From: Fictibacillus phosphorivorans
GTDB lineage: Bacteria > Bacillota > Bacilli > Bacillales > Fictibacillaceae
Direction: 5' to 3'
Assembly: GCF_001619875.1 (NCBI RefSeq)
Contig: NZ_LRFC01000023.1
Span: 434,001 to 498,000 of the forward strand
DNA length: 64,000 bases
Part shown: positions 1 through 8,318 of the stretch, one piece after another
Position numbering within the stretch: the stretch's first letter is position 1
Layout of the letters: each line of letters starts with the position of its first letter
Notes under the pieces: generated by a model
What the model was told of the DNA's origin: nothing
The model's input: the letters and a program-made list of their open reading frames with translations, nothing else
Databases searched by the model: none
Program-made: the position numbers and the translations under genes

Positions 1-769
1 CACGGAAGATGGTTGTAATCGCAATTGAAACCTCTTTTACCTGATGTGGTTCAACAAACACATCAAGCGGCTGTGCTAAGAATGGTCTAGAAGATAGTCC
101 GCCGCCAATCTTTATATGAAATCCAGGAATTTCTTTGTTATCGATCTCTTTAAGAGCAGGAGTGAATGCAACACAGTTAATTTCAGCATGTGCACTATTG
201 TTCACATTTGAGCTAATAGACATTTTGTATTTTCTCGGTAAGTTAGAGAAATCTTCATTATGCTGAAAGAACTCATATACTTCTTTTACGATCTCTGTTG
301 TATCAAATAGTTCGTAGGGATCGATGCCTGCAATCGGATTTCCCATAATGTTTCGCGTAATGTCTCCGCATGCTCCAGCACTTGATAACCCTACTGCTTC
401 CAAACGATTAAAAATGTCAGGAATCTGGTCGATTGTCAGCCAATGAAACTGAATAGCCTGACGAGTCGTTATATCAAAAACGGACCTGCCATAATCTTTG
501 CAAATATGAGCAAGAGTTTTTACCTGTTCATAGTTTAAAATGCCTGACGGAACATTAACTCTCATCATAAAGTATCCGTCTTCTTTAGGACGCTGCAGGT
601 AAAGTCCAGCCCATTTGAAACTATCCCATTCTTCTTTTGGGATCGAGTCGAATCCGTTTTGTGCGTAAAGAGGAATATCTTCAAAAATTTTCAAACCATC
701 TTTTACGAGCTTTTTTTGTTCTGTTTTATTGATCTTTGGATTGTCTGCCCACGCTTTTTCATATGCCAT
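1..769 (-). CDS. Nitrite/sulfite reductase (siroheme, 4Fe-4S), N-terminal part
   Basis: Runs off the left edge; 256 codons of the N-terminal half are visible. It starts MAYEKAWADNPKIN, preceded by AAGGAGA about 8 nt upstream. The visible part carries the ferredoxin-like half-domain (YFMMRVNVPSGILN) and the start of the siroheme/Fe-S domain (GACGDITRNIMGNP, then SSNVNNSAHAEINC). These belong to the nitrite/sulfite reductase superfamily, which reduces sulfite to sulfide with six electrons. It lies just downstream of cysC in the assimilation operon, so sulfite is the likely substrate. The cluster-binding cysteines are beyond the edge, and sulfite versus nitrite specificity cannot be settled from this part. 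Confidence 0.9.
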   Translation of the reverse strand, partial: MAYEKAWADNPKINKTEQKKLVKDGLKIFEDIPLYAQNGFDSIPKEEWDSFKWAGLYLQRPKEDGYFMMRVNVPSGILNYEQVKTLAHICKDYGRSVFDITTRQAIQFHWLTIDQIPDIFNRLEAVGLSSAGACGDITRNIMGNPIAGIDPYELFDTTEIVKEVYEFFQHNEDFSNLPRKYKMSISSNVNNSAHAEINCVAFTPALKEIDNKEIPGFHIKIGGGLSSRPFLAQPLDVFVEPHQVKEVSIAITTIFR

Positions 770-794
770 ATCTTTAGGTCTCCTTTATCGTTAG

Positions 795-1394
795 TTAAAT
801 CAGATTCCTGTTTTTCAAGTATTGTAAGATGATCTCCACACTCTCTGTAACGCTTTGTACGTTTGTATGAATGGTAAGAGCAGGTGATAAGGGTTCTTCG
901 TATGGTGAATCAATTCCAGTAAAATCAGGAATCTCACCTTTACGTGCTTTGCTGTATAAACCTTTCGGATCTCTTTTTTCACATTCTTCAATTGGACAAG
1001 CAACAAAAATTTCAACAAACTCTTCGTCTGATACAATTTCCCTTGCCTTTTCCCGATCTTGTATGAATGGAGAGATAAATGCAGTCAGCACAACTGTTCC
1101 ATTATCAACAAACAGCTTAGAAACTTCAGAGATTCTGCGAATGTTTTCTGTTCTGTCTTCGTAAGAAAACGATAGATCACGGTTTAATCCATTCCGTACG
1201 TTGTCACCATCAAGTACATAGTTTCGAATGTTTCGATCGTATAGTTCTTTTGCGACCGCATTTGCAATCGTCGACTTGCCAGAACCAGATAGACCGGTAA
1301 ACCAAAGTACAAAACTGGAATGGTTATTCTGTTTTTGTCTGTCTTCTTTTGTAATCGAGCTATCGTGCCAGATTATATGGTGTGGTTTGATCAT
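795..1394 (-). CDS. cysC: Adenylylsulfate (APS) kinase
   Basis: Phosphorylates APS to PAPS with ATP in cytosolic sulfate activation. The P-loop GLSGSGKST lies at about residues 34-42, followed by [10 protein letters not shown] and the FISPF motif typical of APS kinases; about 199 aa, normal for the family. I chose the ATG at 1394 because AAGGAG sits 7 nt upstream; an in-frame ATG 10 codons earlier has no comparable site. The gene overlaps the end of sat by 35 bp, so the two are probably translationally coupled. The sulfite reductase gene follows after 25 bp. Confidence 0.95.
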   Translation of the reverse strand: MIKPHHIIWHDSSITKEDRQKQNNHSSFVLWFTGLSGSGKSTIANAVAKELYDRNIRNYVLDGDNVRNGLNRDLSFSYEDRTENIRRISEVSKLFVDNGTVVLTAFISPFIQDREKAREIVSDEEFVEIFVACPIEECEKRDPKGLYSKARKGEIPDFTGIDSPYEEPLSPALTIHTNVQSVTESVEIILQYLKNRNLI

Positions 1395-2556
1395 TTGAAT
1401 CTCCTTTTTGTTGGTCTTCTTCATGTTTTCTAAGTCCTTTGATTAAGACTTCAACTACTTCTTTACGACTAAATGTACTTGGAGGCAACTCACCATTGCG
1501 AAGCAGCTCTCTAACTTTTGTTCCAGATAAAATGACATGATCTTCACTTGAATGTGGACACGTTTTTGAAGAAGCCATCGCTTCACATTTTTTACAGAAA
1601 AAGCTGTGTTCAAAGAATAGTGTCGTAATGCCGATCTCGTCAGATGTAAACTGAGAAAAGATTTCTTGTGCTTCATATGTCCCATAATAGTTACCAACGC
1701 CTGCATGATCACGGCCGACAATAAAATGGGTACAGCCGTAATTTTTTCTAACCAAAGCGTGAAAAATCGCTTCACGCGGACCTGCATAGCGCATAGCGGC
1801 TGGAAACACAGCTAGGAAGACACGGTCACTTGGATAATAGTTCTGTAAAAGGATATGGTAGCTTTCCATTCGAACATCAGCTGGTATATCATCTGATTTC
1901 GTTTCACCGACTAGCGGATTTAAGAAAAGGCCATCCACTGTTTCAAGTGCTGTTTTTTGAATATATTCATGTGCACGGTGAACAGGGTTTCTCGTCTGAA
2001 AACCTACTACTGTTTTCCATCCGAAATCTTTAAACGTTTTTCTCGTTTCACTAGGATCGAGATGATAGGATTTGAACTCCTTTTTCAGAGGACGTTTAAC
2101 GAGCGTAATGTCTCCGCCAATATACACTGAAGGGCGATCCAGCAACTTCTTAACACCTGGATGATCGATATCAGTAGTTCTATAGACTTTCTCTGCTTCT
2201 ATTTGCTTAATTGGAGTGTAAATATCACCAACCTGCAGGACTCCATACGTATCACCTTCGTACGTTAACCGAACTTCTTCACCTGCACTGAGCCTTTCAG
2301 CTGTTTCACGGTTCACCGGTAATGTGATCGGAAGGCTCCAAACCGTACCATCACTTAGCCTGATGTCATGAACAACAGATTGATAGTCTTCTTGATTTAA
2401 GAATCCCGTTAACGGGCTATATGCTCCAATAGCTATTAATTCAAGGTCACTTAGTGAGGTCGCATCAAGGACGATCTCTTTTTGGATGTGTTGATAAGGT
2501 TTCTCTGGTTGATAACGGTTGATCAATTTTCCTCCGTGGGGCTGCAATAAACTCAT
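1360..2556 (-). CDS. sat: Sulfate adenylyltransferase (ATP sulfurylase)
   Basis: Makes APS and pyrophosphate from sulfate and ATP, the first step of sulfate assimilation. 398 aa, matching the monofunctional bacterial Sat. The nucleotide-binding HRAH (residues 193-196, in NPVHRAHEY) and GRDHAG (281-286) motifs are present. A cysteine cluster (FCKKCEA, then KTC) follows near residue 320, typical of Gram-positive and archaeal-type Sat. GGAGGAG lies just upstream of the ATG. It sits between cysH (27-bp gap) and cysC (35-bp overlap) in the S-box-led operon. Confidence 0.97.
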   Translation of the reverse strand: MSLLQPHGGKLINRYQPEKPYQHIQKEIVLDATSLSDLELIAIGAYSPLTGFLNQEDYQSVVHDIRLSDGTVWSLPITLPVNRETAERLSAGEEVRLTYEGDTYGVLQVGDIYTPIKQIEAEKVYRTTDIDHPGVKKLLDRPSVYIGGDITLVKRPLKKEFKSYHLDPSETRKTFKDFGWKTVVGFQTRNPVHRAHEYIQKTALETVDGLFLNPLVGETKSDDIPADVRMESYHILLQNYYPSDRVFLAVFPAAMRYAGPREAIFHALVRKNYGCTHFIVGRDHAGVGNYYGTYEAQEIFSQFTSDEIGITTLFFEHSFFCKKCEAMASSKTCPHSSEDHVILSGTKVRELLRNGELPPSTFSRKEVVEVLIKGLRKHEEDQQKGDSNDQTTPYNLAR

Positions 2557-2583
2557 TATGTTTCTCTCCTCCTATTATTCTCT

Positions 2584-3297
2584 TTACTGACTTTCGCTTT
2601 GATGAAGACCGCATTCTAGTTTTCCAGTTCCTGACCATCTTCCAGAACGAAGGTCGATTTCGTTAATTGCTGCTTGTGTGCACGGTTCGCATCCTATACT
2701 CGGATAGCCGTTATTGTGAAGTTTGTTGTACGGCAAATTATTCTTGTGTGCGTAACGCCAAATGTCTTTCCAAGTCCAATGAATGAGCGGACATATCTTA
2801 ATACTTTTAAACCGATGATCCCGGTTAACAAATTGTGTGTTCTGACGGGTGGTTGACTGTTCACGGCGCAGTCCTGAAAGCCATGCTGTTACTCCATTTA
2901 ACTCCTCTTCAAGAGGAGTTATCTTTCTAATCGCGCAGCATTGATTCGGATCCACTTTCCATAACTCATCACCATGTTTCTTCACTTGTTCTTCAAGAGA
3001 TAAAGCCGGTGTTTTTAACTTGATTCGAAGTGACGGGTATCTTTTCTTTGCTGCCTCAATGACTTCATACGTTTCTTGAAAATGAAGCTGGGTATCAAGA
3101 AAAACAATTTGAGCATCTGGTTGTACTTGATGTACAAGATCAACCAGCACACTCCCTTCAATTCCGAAGCTGCATGCGTAAACCAAGTTATCTTCATACG
3201 TTTCAAAAGCCCACTTCAAAACATGCAGTGCACCCTTTGTAGGGTTATCACTGTTAAATTCACGGGTTTTGTTGTCCCATGTTTCGTACGTTAGCAA
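2584..3297 (-). CDS. cysH: APS/PAPS reductase, 4Fe-4S type
   Basis: Reduces activated sulfate to sulfite using thioredoxin-type reductants. The CC pair (about residues 120-121) and the CEPC pair (203, 206) are the four cysteines that bind a 4Fe-4S cluster in the APS-reducing class, and the ECGLH motif with the catalytic cysteine is near residue 229. An upstream in-frame ATG exists at 3318, but a near-perfect AAAGGAGGT lies inside that extension, 6 nt before a TTG codon, so I place the start at that TTG (237 aa). Because cysC is also present, the enzyme may accept both APS and PAPS, as reported for Bacillus CysH. Confidence 0.95.
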   Translation of the reverse strand: MLTYETWDNKTREFNSDNPTKGALHVLKWAFETYEDNLVYACSFGIEGSVLVDLVHQVQPDAQIVFLDTQLHFQETYEVIEAAKKRYPSLRIKLKTPALSLEEQVKKHGDELWKVDPNQCCAIRKITPLEEELNGVTAWLSGLRREQSTTRQNTQFVNRDHRFKSIKICPLIHWTWKDIWRYAHKNNLPYNKLHNNGYPSIGCEPCTQAAINEIDLRSGRWSGTGKLECGLHQSESQ

Positions 3298-3319
3298 TCT
3301 GTTACCTCCTTTTGCCATG

Positions 3320-3371
3320 AAAAAAAGCGGCTTTAACGTTTTTTAAGGCTAAGCCCTTACGTTAAAACCGC
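3320..3371 (-). terminator. Intrinsic terminator/attenuator between yezD-like gene and cysH
   Basis: On the minus strand GCGGTTTTAACG pairs with CGTTAAAGCCGC, with an inner AAGGGC/GCCTT hairpin, followed by seven Ts. It ends about 20 bp before the cysH start, too close for a separate promoter, so cysH expression probably depends on readthrough or on a regulated change of this structure. Confidence 0.8.
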
Positions 3372-3393
3372 CTCTAGTTTTCTAGTCAGCGAG

Positions 3394-3537
3394 TTATTTA
3401 ATTCTTACCTTTTCGTTTTTTTCAAGCTGAATGACTTTGCCATCTTGTACGATCAATGTAATTGATCCAAATTTGATATTGCTCAGCATTTTTTGCAGCT
3501 GAGGAAGAAAATCATTTGCACCCTTTTCGTTCGCCAC
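3394..3537 (-). CDS. YezD-like small protein (DUF2292)
   Basis: 47-aa protein starting VANEKGANDFLPQLQKM and containing FGSITLIVQDGKVIQLEK, the pattern of the YezD/DUF2292 family (my recognition). Start is GTG at 3537, with GGGAGG 7 nt upstream. It is the first gene after the S-box riboswitch and precedes cysH, so it should respond to SAM. Small YezD-type proteins often accompany sulfur genes in Bacillaceae, but I know of no established biochemical role. No signal peptide or membrane segment is visible. Confidence 0.8.
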   Translation of the reverse strand: MANEKGANDFLPQLQKMLSNIKFGSITLIVQDGKVIQLEKNEKVRIK

Positions 3538-3576
3538 TCCACTGCCTCCCTTTTTTAAATCGAATATCTCTTATAA

Positions 3577-3731
3577 AAACAAAAAAACCTTCCCATTTCG
3601 GAAAGATAGTGGAGGTAAACGTATTACCTTATCTTCCAAAATGTAAAAACATTCTGCTGGAGTTAGCACCTTACGATCGCAGGTTGCCGGGTTTCATCGG
3701 GCCAGATCCCTTCACCACTCTTGATAAGAGT
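3577..3731 (-). ncRNA. SAM-I (S-box) riboswitch with terminator, cys operon leader
   Basis: Reading the minus strand: P1 strand CTTATCAAGAG, the conserved GATGAAACCCGGCAACC core, GGTGCTAA, then the P1 return AGATAAG. It is followed by a terminator (CTTTCCGAAATGGGAAGG and a T run, 3577-3606). When SAM is plentiful the terminator should form and switch off yezD-cysH-sat-cysC-reductase. All conserved S-box elements that I can recall are present. Confidence 0.95.
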
Positions 3732-3744
3732 TTAATTTTTAAAA

Positions 3745-3772
3745 ATCATATCACATCTGAAGGGGATATCAA
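3745..3772 (-). promoter_or_regulatory. Sigma-A promoter of the cys operon
   Basis: TTGATA (3767-3772), a 16-bp spacer and TATGAT (3745-3750) on the minus strand, placing the transcript start just upstream of the S-box P1 helix. Confidence 0.75.
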
Positions 3773-3820
3773 GACCTATTTTTTAATTTTTCTATTTTTA
3801 CAAAAAATTTAAACAAACAG

Positions 3821-3850
3821 TTGACATTTTGTCTTTTTGGAACATATAGT
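3821..3850 (+). promoter_or_regulatory. Sigma-A promoter of the TSUP transporter gene
   Basis: TTGACA (3821-3826), an 18-bp spacer and TATAGT (3845-3850). It diverges from the cys operon promoter, and the predicted start leaves a leader of about 85 nt before the transporter ATG. Confidence 0.7.
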
Positions 3851-3890
3851 AATAACTAAATTTCATCCGCATCGCTGATCGGAAAACCGA

Positions 3891-3928
3891 AGGCTCTTAA
3901 CATCACTTGTTAAGGGCCTTTTTATTTT
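3891..3928 (+). terminator. Leader terminator (attenuator) before the TSUP gene
   Basis: GGCTCTTAACA pairs with TGTTAAGGGCC around a 5-nt loop and is followed by TTTTTATTTT. No plus-strand gene lies upstream, so it acts within the leader of the transporter transcript. A small TCGG-AAAA-CCGA hairpin precedes it at about 3879-3890. Confidence 0.8.
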
Positions 3929-3941
3929 GAGGAGGAATAAT

Positions 3942-4838
3942 ATGAAAAAGTTAATTGTATTAGCTCTAATCGGACTTGTAGCACAATTGATCGACGGTTC
4001 ACTTGGAATGGCATATGGAGTAACTTCAACTTCTTTGCTATTAGTAGCTGGGATTGCCCCTGCTGCAGCTTCAGCTTCCGTTCACCTGGCTGAAGTTGTA
4101 ACAACAGCAGCTTCAGGAATTTCGCACATTAAGTTTGGAAATGTTGATCGCCAGGTTGTACTGCGATTGATCTTGCCTGGTTCCATCGGTGCTTTTGTTG
4201 GTGCTTGTTTCTTAAGCAGTCTTCCTGGGGATGTCGTAAAGCCTTATATTTCTATCTTTCTTATTTTGTTAGGGGTCTATATTTTGTATCGTTTTCTTTT
4301 TAAGTTAGGAGAAAAACGTGCAGCAAATAGCAAACCTTTCACAAAGAAACAACTGCTCCCCCTTGGCTTGTTAGCTGGTTTCTTGGACGCAACGGGCGGT
4401 GGTGGATGGGGGCCGGTCACCACACCTGTACTCATGGCAAAGCAAGATCTAAAAACGAGAAAAGTGATTGGATCTGTCGATACGAGTGAATTTGCTGTTG
4501 CCGTTTCAGCATCTATCGGTTTCTTTATCTCACTCGGGTGGGAGCAAGTTGAATGGCTGTGGGTTGGTGCGCTTATGGCAGGTGGTGTAATCGCTGCTCC
4601 TATCGCTGCTTGGCTTGTCCGCTTGATTCCTTCTCACATCTTAGGTGTTCTAGTTGGAGGATTAATCATCATCACCAATATTCGTACACTCCTTGTTACG
4701 GTTGGACTTTCAGAAGATACAAAGTTCTCGATCTACTTTGTCCTTGCTGCCTTTTGGGCAGTTGGAATTATCTATGCTGTAAAAAGTAATCCTAATAATA
4801 AAAATCCGAAATTTTTAAAAAATTCTGTTGACTATTGA
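3942..4838 (+). CDS. TSUP (TauE/SafE) family anion transporter
   Basis: 298-aa polytopic membrane protein of the sulfite exporter TauE/SafE (TSUP) family. The N-terminal half has the typical LAQLIDGSLGMAYG-type helix, and the second half repeats the motif as FLDATGGGGWGPV, the characteristic internal duplication. It starts at the ATG at 3942 with GAGGAGG 7 nt upstream. It sits between two SAM-riboswitch-controlled sulfur units, so transport of sulfate, sulfite or another sulfur compound is likely; direction and substrate cannot be read from sequence. Its own leader contains an attenuator. The stop codon overlaps the -35 box of the metY promoter. Confidence 0.9.
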   Translation: MKKLIVLALIGLVAQLIDGSLGMAYGVTSTSLLLVAGIAPAAASASVHLAEVVTTAASGISHIKFGNVDRQVVLRLILPGSIGAFVGACFLSSLPGDVVKPYISIFLILLGVYILYRFLFKLGEKRAANSKPFTKKQLLPLGLLAGFLDATGGGGWGPVTTPVLMAKQDLKTRKVIGSVDTSEFAVAVSASIGFFISLGWEQVEWLWVGALMAGGVIAAPIAAWLVRLIPSHILGVLVGGLIIITNIRTLLVTVGLSEDTKFSIYFVLAAFWAVGIIYAVKSNPNNKNPKFLKNSVDY

Positions 4839-4856
4839 TTATGAGCTATGTATTAT
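4828..4856 (+). promoter_or_regulatory. Sigma-A promoter of metY
   Basis: TTGACT (4828-4833), a 17-bp spacer and TATTAT (4851-4856), about 25 bp ahead of the second S-box. The -35 box overlaps the end of the TSUP gene. Confidence 0.8.
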
Positions 4857-4880
4857 AAATCTTAATTCAATATTCAAATC

Positions 4881-5036
4881 TTCTTATCCAGAGAGGCGGA
4901 GGGACTGACCCTATGAAGCCCGGCAACCAGCGTACATGCATGGTGCTAATTTCAGCAGAACCATTAACGTTCTGAAAGATGAGACTTCGATCGTGTGAAA
5001 TCATCGGGACCTCTTCTTTTGGAAGAGGTCTTTTTT
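4881..5036 (+). ncRNA. SAM-I (S-box) riboswitch with terminator, metY leader
   Basis: TTCTTATCCAGAGAGGCGG, the GAAGCCCGGCAACC core, GGTGCTAATTTC and the returning GATGAGA form the aptamer (4881-4986). A strong terminator follows (GACCTCTTC/GAAGAGGTC and a T run, about 5007-5036). It should shut off metY when SAM is high. This is the second S-box within 1.4 kb. Confidence 0.96.
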
Positions 5037-5056
5037 GTTGGATAAGTTGAATCTGA

Positions 5057-6424
<1,368 letters not shown>

Positions 6425-6440
6425 AAATAAAACGTATGAA

Positions 6441-6474
6441 GCTGTTCAGAGTCTTTTTTGAACAGCTTTTTTAG
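6441..6474 (+). terminator. Terminator of metY
   Basis: GCTGTTCA and TGAACAGC separated by a 10-nt loop and followed by six Ts. Confidence 0.9.
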
Positions 6475-6559
6475 TTATGGAACACTTGAACATGATGTAA
6501 TAAATAGAATACCCCTTACGAATACTAAACTTAATTAACTTTAGAGTGAGGGCTCATTA

Positions 6560-7339
6560 ATGTTTAACGCATTTAGAGTAATTTTCTCCATAATCATGTG
6601 CAGCATCCTTTTTAATAATTCTAAAGTGTTTGCAGAAATTATTAATCGATTTGAAGTTGAAAAATATGGAGATGTCATTTGGGAGGTCCCTTCAAAAAAG
6701 AAACAAGTAGCAATCACCTTTGATGATGGACCAGACCCGGTATACACATCTCAAATTTTAGATGTACTTAAGAAAGAAGAAGTTCACGCTACATTCTTTC
6801 TGATCGGGAAGCGGGTTAAGAAATATCCAGAGATCGTCAAAAGAGAACTTAGAGAAGGACATGAAATTGGAAATCATACGTATAACCATCCCAGTTTTCA
6901 TACCATTTCAAGACATAAGGTGGTCGATGAAACGAGAAAGACGGAACATCTATTAGATCCTGCTCACCATACAGACTATATAAAATTATTTCGACCACCT
7001 GGTGGAACAGTTACGGAGAAAAATTTAAAAGTCTTAAAAAAAGAAGGATACAAAATTATTTTATGGTCTTGGCACCAAGATCCTCGTGATTGGACGAATC
7101 CAGGAGCACAAAGGATTGCTAGTCATATTTTAACGAATGTAAAAAACGGAGATATTATTCTTTTGCATGACTCTGGAGGAAATCGAAGTCAAACCGTTTT
7201 GGCATTGAAAATTATACTGCCCAAACTCAAAAAAATGGGCTATGAAATTGTAACGGTTGATGAACTTCTAAAGATGCACCCGCGTTATAATGAATTTCAT
7301 GAAACGAAAATGGAGAAAAAAGAAGAGATTCTTCCTTAA
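6560..7339 (+). CDS. Polysaccharide deacetylase (NodB/CE4 family)
   Basis: 259-aa exported or membrane-anchored deacetylase acting on N-acetylated cell-wall or extracellular sugars. A hydrophobic N-terminal segment (residues 1-25) is a signal peptide or anchor. The NodB motifs are present: TFDDGPDP (52-60, metal and base aspartates), HEIGNHTYNH (about 103-112, metal histidines), RPPGG (about 145) and LLHD near the C terminus. The site before the ATG is weak (GAGTGAGGG). It stands alone between two terminators. Peptidoglycan versus another polymer cannot be decided. Confidence 0.92.
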   Translation: MFNAFRVIFSIIMCSILFNNSKVFAEIINRFEVEKYGDVIWEVPSKKKQVAITFDDGPDPVYTSQILDVLKKEEVHATFFLIGKRVKKYPEIVKRELREGHEIGNHTYNHPSFHTISRHKVVDETRKTEHLLDPAHHTDYIKLFRPPGGTVTEKNLKVLKKEGYKIILWSWHQDPRDWTNPGAQRIASHILTNVKNGDIILLHDSGGNRSQTVLALKIILPKLKKMGYEIVTVDELLKMHPRYNEFHETKMEKKEEILP

Positions 7340-7362
7340 TAAAAAATATACACTTTTAAAAG

Positions 7363-7390
7363 CAATCCTAAATCAGGATTGTTTTTTCTT
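7363..7390 (+). terminator. Terminator of the polysaccharide deacetylase gene
   Basis: CAATCCT/AGGATTG hairpin with a 5-nt loop followed by six Ts. Confidence 0.85.
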
Positions 7391-7502
7391 TATTAGATCG
7401 GATTCTCTCCTATTCACTATTCAACCTTTTTTATTGAACCATCACTATTTATAGCAACTTCACTTTACTTGTTTTCACTCACCTAGTTAATTTTAACAAA
7501 TA

Positions 7503-7516
7503 TAAAGCGCTTGCAA
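7503..7516 (+). promoter_or_regulatory. Possible CcpA (cre) site at the gnt promoter
   Basis: AAAGCGCTTGCAA around 7504-7516 resembles the cre consensus (AAGCGCTT core) and overlaps the -35 box. This fits carbon catabolite repression of gluconate use. Assigned by motif similarity only. Confidence 0.5.
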
Positions 7517-7538
7517 TTTATATGACATCCATTATAAT
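7511..7538 (+). promoter_or_regulatory. Sigma-A promoter of the gnt operon
   Basis: TTGCAA (7511-7516), a 16-bp spacer and a perfect TATAAT (7533-7538). Confidence 0.8.
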
Positions 7539-7554
7539 ACTTGTATACAAGTAT
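7537..7554 (+). promoter_or_regulatory. GntR operator
   Basis: ATACTTGTATACAAGTAT is a perfect 18-bp palindrome at the transcription start region. It matches the gluconate operator that I recall from B. subtilis gntR, so the repressor encoded just downstream should bind here and be released by gluconate. Confidence 0.88.
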
Positions 7555-7582
7555 ACTCGTTCTTCTTAAGGAGGTTAATTTA

Positions 7583-8314
7583 TTGAATGAATCAGGAGAT
7601 TCTCTTTATCCTGCAAAATGGCTCTCTAAAGCCTCAACCGGTGAACGTGTAACGTGCGAGTTAAGAATGAGAATTATATCGGGACTTATTGAAAGCGGTA
7701 CCATATTATCTGAAAATAAATTAGCTGCTGAATATAATGTAAGCCGCTCACCGATTCGTGAAGCGTTAAAGGTTCTTGCAAACGAAAATCTGATTCGATT
7801 AGAACGCATGGGTGCAGTTGTCACGGGTATAACAGAAAAAGAAGTTGAAGAAATCTACGATGTTCGACTGCTTATTGAAACATTTGTTTTTGAACGCCTC
7901 GTCAAGATCGATACAGCAGAACTAGAGAGAGAGCTCAATAAGATTCTAGAAATGATGCAAATTGCCATTAAGTACAAAGATGCTGATGAGTTCGCTTTTC
8001 AGGATGTTTTATTTCATGAAACCATCATCCGAGCCATCAATCATTCTTACATTACGATGATTTGGAATAATACTAAACCGGTAATGGAAAGTTTCATCTT
8101 ATTATCCATGCGCATGCATTTTAATGAAAAGTACGACGACCTCTCACGTATCGTGAAAAACCATGAACTATATATTGACGCAATTTCAACTAAGAACAGA
8201 GACATCATGATCCAATCTCTGCATCAGAATTTTGATGATGTACAAGGTAAAGTTGATGATCTATGGATGTCACAACAAATGCTATCAAGTGCAAGAGAGC
8301 AAGAAAAGGAGTAA
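7583..8314 (+). CDS. gntR: Gluconate operon repressor, GntR family (FCD domain)
   Basis: 243-aa regulator. It has an N-terminal winged helix (SRSPIREALKVLANENLIRL with the GntR signature) and a C-terminal all-helical FCD ligand domain (VRLLIETFVFERL to about residue 225). Start is TTG at 7583, with AAGGAGGT 6 nt upstream; the same frame extends further upstream through the ribosome binding site and the operator, which cannot be coding. It is first in gntR-gntK-gntP and faces its own operator, so it is autoregulated. Gluconate is the expected inducer, based on the neighbouring kinase and permease. Confidence 0.92.
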   Translation: MNESGDSLYPAKWLSKASTGERVTCELRMRIISGLIESGTILSENKLAAEYNVSRSPIREALKVLANENLIRLERMGAVVTGITEKEVEEIYDVRLLIETFVFERLVKIDTAELERELNKILEMMQIAIKYKDADEFAFQDVLFHETIIRAINHSYITMIWNNTKPVMESFILLSMRMHFNEKYDDLSRIVKNHELYIDAISTKNRDIMIQSLHQNFDDVQGKVDDLWMSQQMLSSAREQEKE

Positions 8315-8318
8315 ACAG

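Noticed and set aside
3516-3812. A 98-codon plus-strand frame across the first S-box
   Set aside because: It runs through the antisense of a well-conserved riboswitch and has no ribosome binding site.
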